From: Streptomyces sp. NBC_01717
GTDB lineage: Bacteria > Actinomycetota > Actinomycetes > Streptomycetales > Streptomycetaceae
Assembly: GCF_036248255.1 (NCBI RefSeq)
Contig: NZ_CP109178.1
Span: 868,001-932,000 of the forward strand
Length of the DNA stretch: 64,000 bases
Reading direction: 5' to 3'
Part shown: in pieces, positions 63,225 through 64,000 of the stretch
Layout of the letters: each line of letters starts with the position of its first letter
Numbering within the stretch: the first letter of the stretch is position 1
The notes under the pieces: model-generated
What the model was told of the DNA's origin: nothing
The model's database searches: none
What the model saw: the letters and a program-made list of their open reading frames with translations, nothing else
Made by a program: the position numbers and the translations under genes

Positions 63225-64000
63225 TCATGTCCGCGGTGAGAGACCGTCGTCCACGGGCACGTTCTGGGGGGTCAGCGTGATGCCGGAGTTCCTGGCCTGT
63301 TCGAGGATCAAGGTGGCGAAGTCCTCCTCGACGTGCCCCGCGCCGATGGCGCCCGCGACGAGCTGAGCGGTGGCCGCGGCGAGTGGCATGGGTACCTCCA
63401 GATCGCGGGCCGCGGACAAACCCAGGTCGAGGTCCTTGCGCAGCAGCGGCATGGTGAACGTCGGTGTGAAGTCCAGGTTCACCAGCGCGGGCGACTTGTA
63501 GCGGGTGTAGTCCGAGCCCAGCACGGAGTCGTTGAGAAATTCCAGGAAGGCGGCACGGCTGACACCGCCCTTTTCTGCGAGGACCGTGATCTCGGCGAGC
63601 GACTGGGTGACGACACCGAGGAAGACGTTGTGCGCGATCTTGACGAGACGGGCGACCTCGCCCTCGCCGACGTAGGTCACCCCGCGCCCGAGCTGAGCCA
63701 GCAACGGCTCGACCCGGCCGAACACCTCGCGCGAGCCGGAGACCGCGACCGTCAGCTTCCCTGCGGCGATCACCTTCGGGTTCCCACTCACCGGGGCGGC
63801 CAGGAAGTCGGTCCCACGCTTGGCGGATTCGCTACGGATCAGCGCGGACATCCGGGTTGACACCGTCGAGTTGTCGATCAGCACCCCCGGAGCGGCATCC
63901 GGCGAGGTCAGCACGCCGCCGGGGCCCGTGGTGACCGCCTCCAGGTCGGGTGAGGCGGCGACGATGGTGAAGACGACATCCCGGTCGGCCAGATCGGCCG
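63225..64000 (-). CDS. 3-hydroxyisobutyrate dehydrogenase-like oxidoreductase (partial)
   Basis: The 5' end lies beyond the window edge; about 258 codons remain. VVFTIVAASPDLEAVTTGPG GVL and LIDNSTVSTRMS are from the NAD-binding half of beta-hydroxyacid dehydrogenases; FLAAPVSGNPKVIAAGKLTV A (substrate loop with G-x-x-x-A) and the catalytic Lys helix VARLVKIAHNVFLGVVTQSL AE follow. The C-terminal all-alpha domain is complete (FTMPLLRKDLDLGLSAARDL). It probably oxidises a small 3-hydroxyacid or reduces an imine; the substrate is unknown. The plus-strand MFS gene converges with it. Confidence 0.87.
   Translation of the reverse strand, partial: ADLADRDVVFTIVAASPDLEAVTTGPGGVLTSPDAAPGVLIDNSTVSTRMSALIRSESAKRGTDFLAAPVSGNPKVIAAGKLTVAVSGSREVFGRVEPLLAQLGRGVTYVGEGEVARLVKIAHNVFLGVVTQSLAEITVLAEKGGVSRAAFLEFLNDSVLGSDYTRYKSPALVNLDFTPTFTMPLLRKDLDLGLSAARDLEVPMPLAAATAQLVAGAIGAGHVEEDFATLILEQARNSGITLTPQNVPVDDGLSPRT

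Overview
This 64 kb window is very GC-rich and has strong third-position GC bias. Its genes are typical of an actinomycete, most likely Streptomyces or a close relative: a second pentose-phosphate operon with opcA, an SSI-type protease inhibitor, a SpoIIE/PP2C phosphatase, a CtpI-like P-type ATPase, a chitinase with a DasR-like operator, DUF4032 and CsbD proteins. It looks like chromosome-arm sequence: metabolic and secreted-enzyme genes mixed with many broken genes and insertion-sequence fragments. No rRNA, tRNA, CRISPR array, replication origin or PKS/NRPS cluster was seen.

Layout. 0-5.8 kb holds a partial membrane HTH regulator, two broken small genes, a secreted protein, IS110/IS630 debris, a membrane metallophosphoesterase and a broken GH36 gene. 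5.8-12.3 kb is a glycan locus: a secreted beta-helix protein interrupted by one TAG codon, divergent from a secreted GH92 alpha-mannosidase. 13-16.6 kb carries thioredoxin-like, GNAT, pirin, AhpD-like and WrbA genes, a redox-stress set with palindromes in its promoters. 17-26 kb is the operon tkt-tal-zwf-opcA-pgi-gnd-phosphatase on the minus strand, divergent from an AraC-family regulator. 27-34 kb has IS630 debris, a DUF6193-like protein, a PIG-L deacetylase, and aminopeptidase P divergent from a TrmB/LuxR-like regulator. 34-37 kb has CsbD and a tight membrane operon (small membrane protein, YihY/BrkB, PAP2). 37-44 kb has a truncated hemerythrin, IS remnants, a methyltransferase, a GH18 chitinase and a second secreted GH92. 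44-54 kb has DinB, a 1530-residue P-type ATPase with a basic repeat-tailed partner, small secreted proteins, a SulP transporter and a histidine-rich protein. 54-64 kb has a methyltransferase, an SSI-family inhibitor, DUF4032, an IS200/IS605 remnant, isochorismatase, a PAS-SpoIIE phosphatase, an MFS exporter with an unusual C-terminal domain, and a partial 3-hydroxyisobutyrate dehydrogenase-like gene.

How the parts fit. The two GH92 genes are 31 kb apart, but each has the same 14-bp sequence containing a perfect palindrome just downstream of a TTGAC-type promoter. That suggests one LacI-type regulon for mannose-rich glycans, with chitin use (GH18, DasR-like site) beside it. The pentose-phosphate operon would supply NADPH and sits near the thiol/quinone redox genes. 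IS remnants repeatedly mark the edges of broken genes, showing past insertion and deletion.
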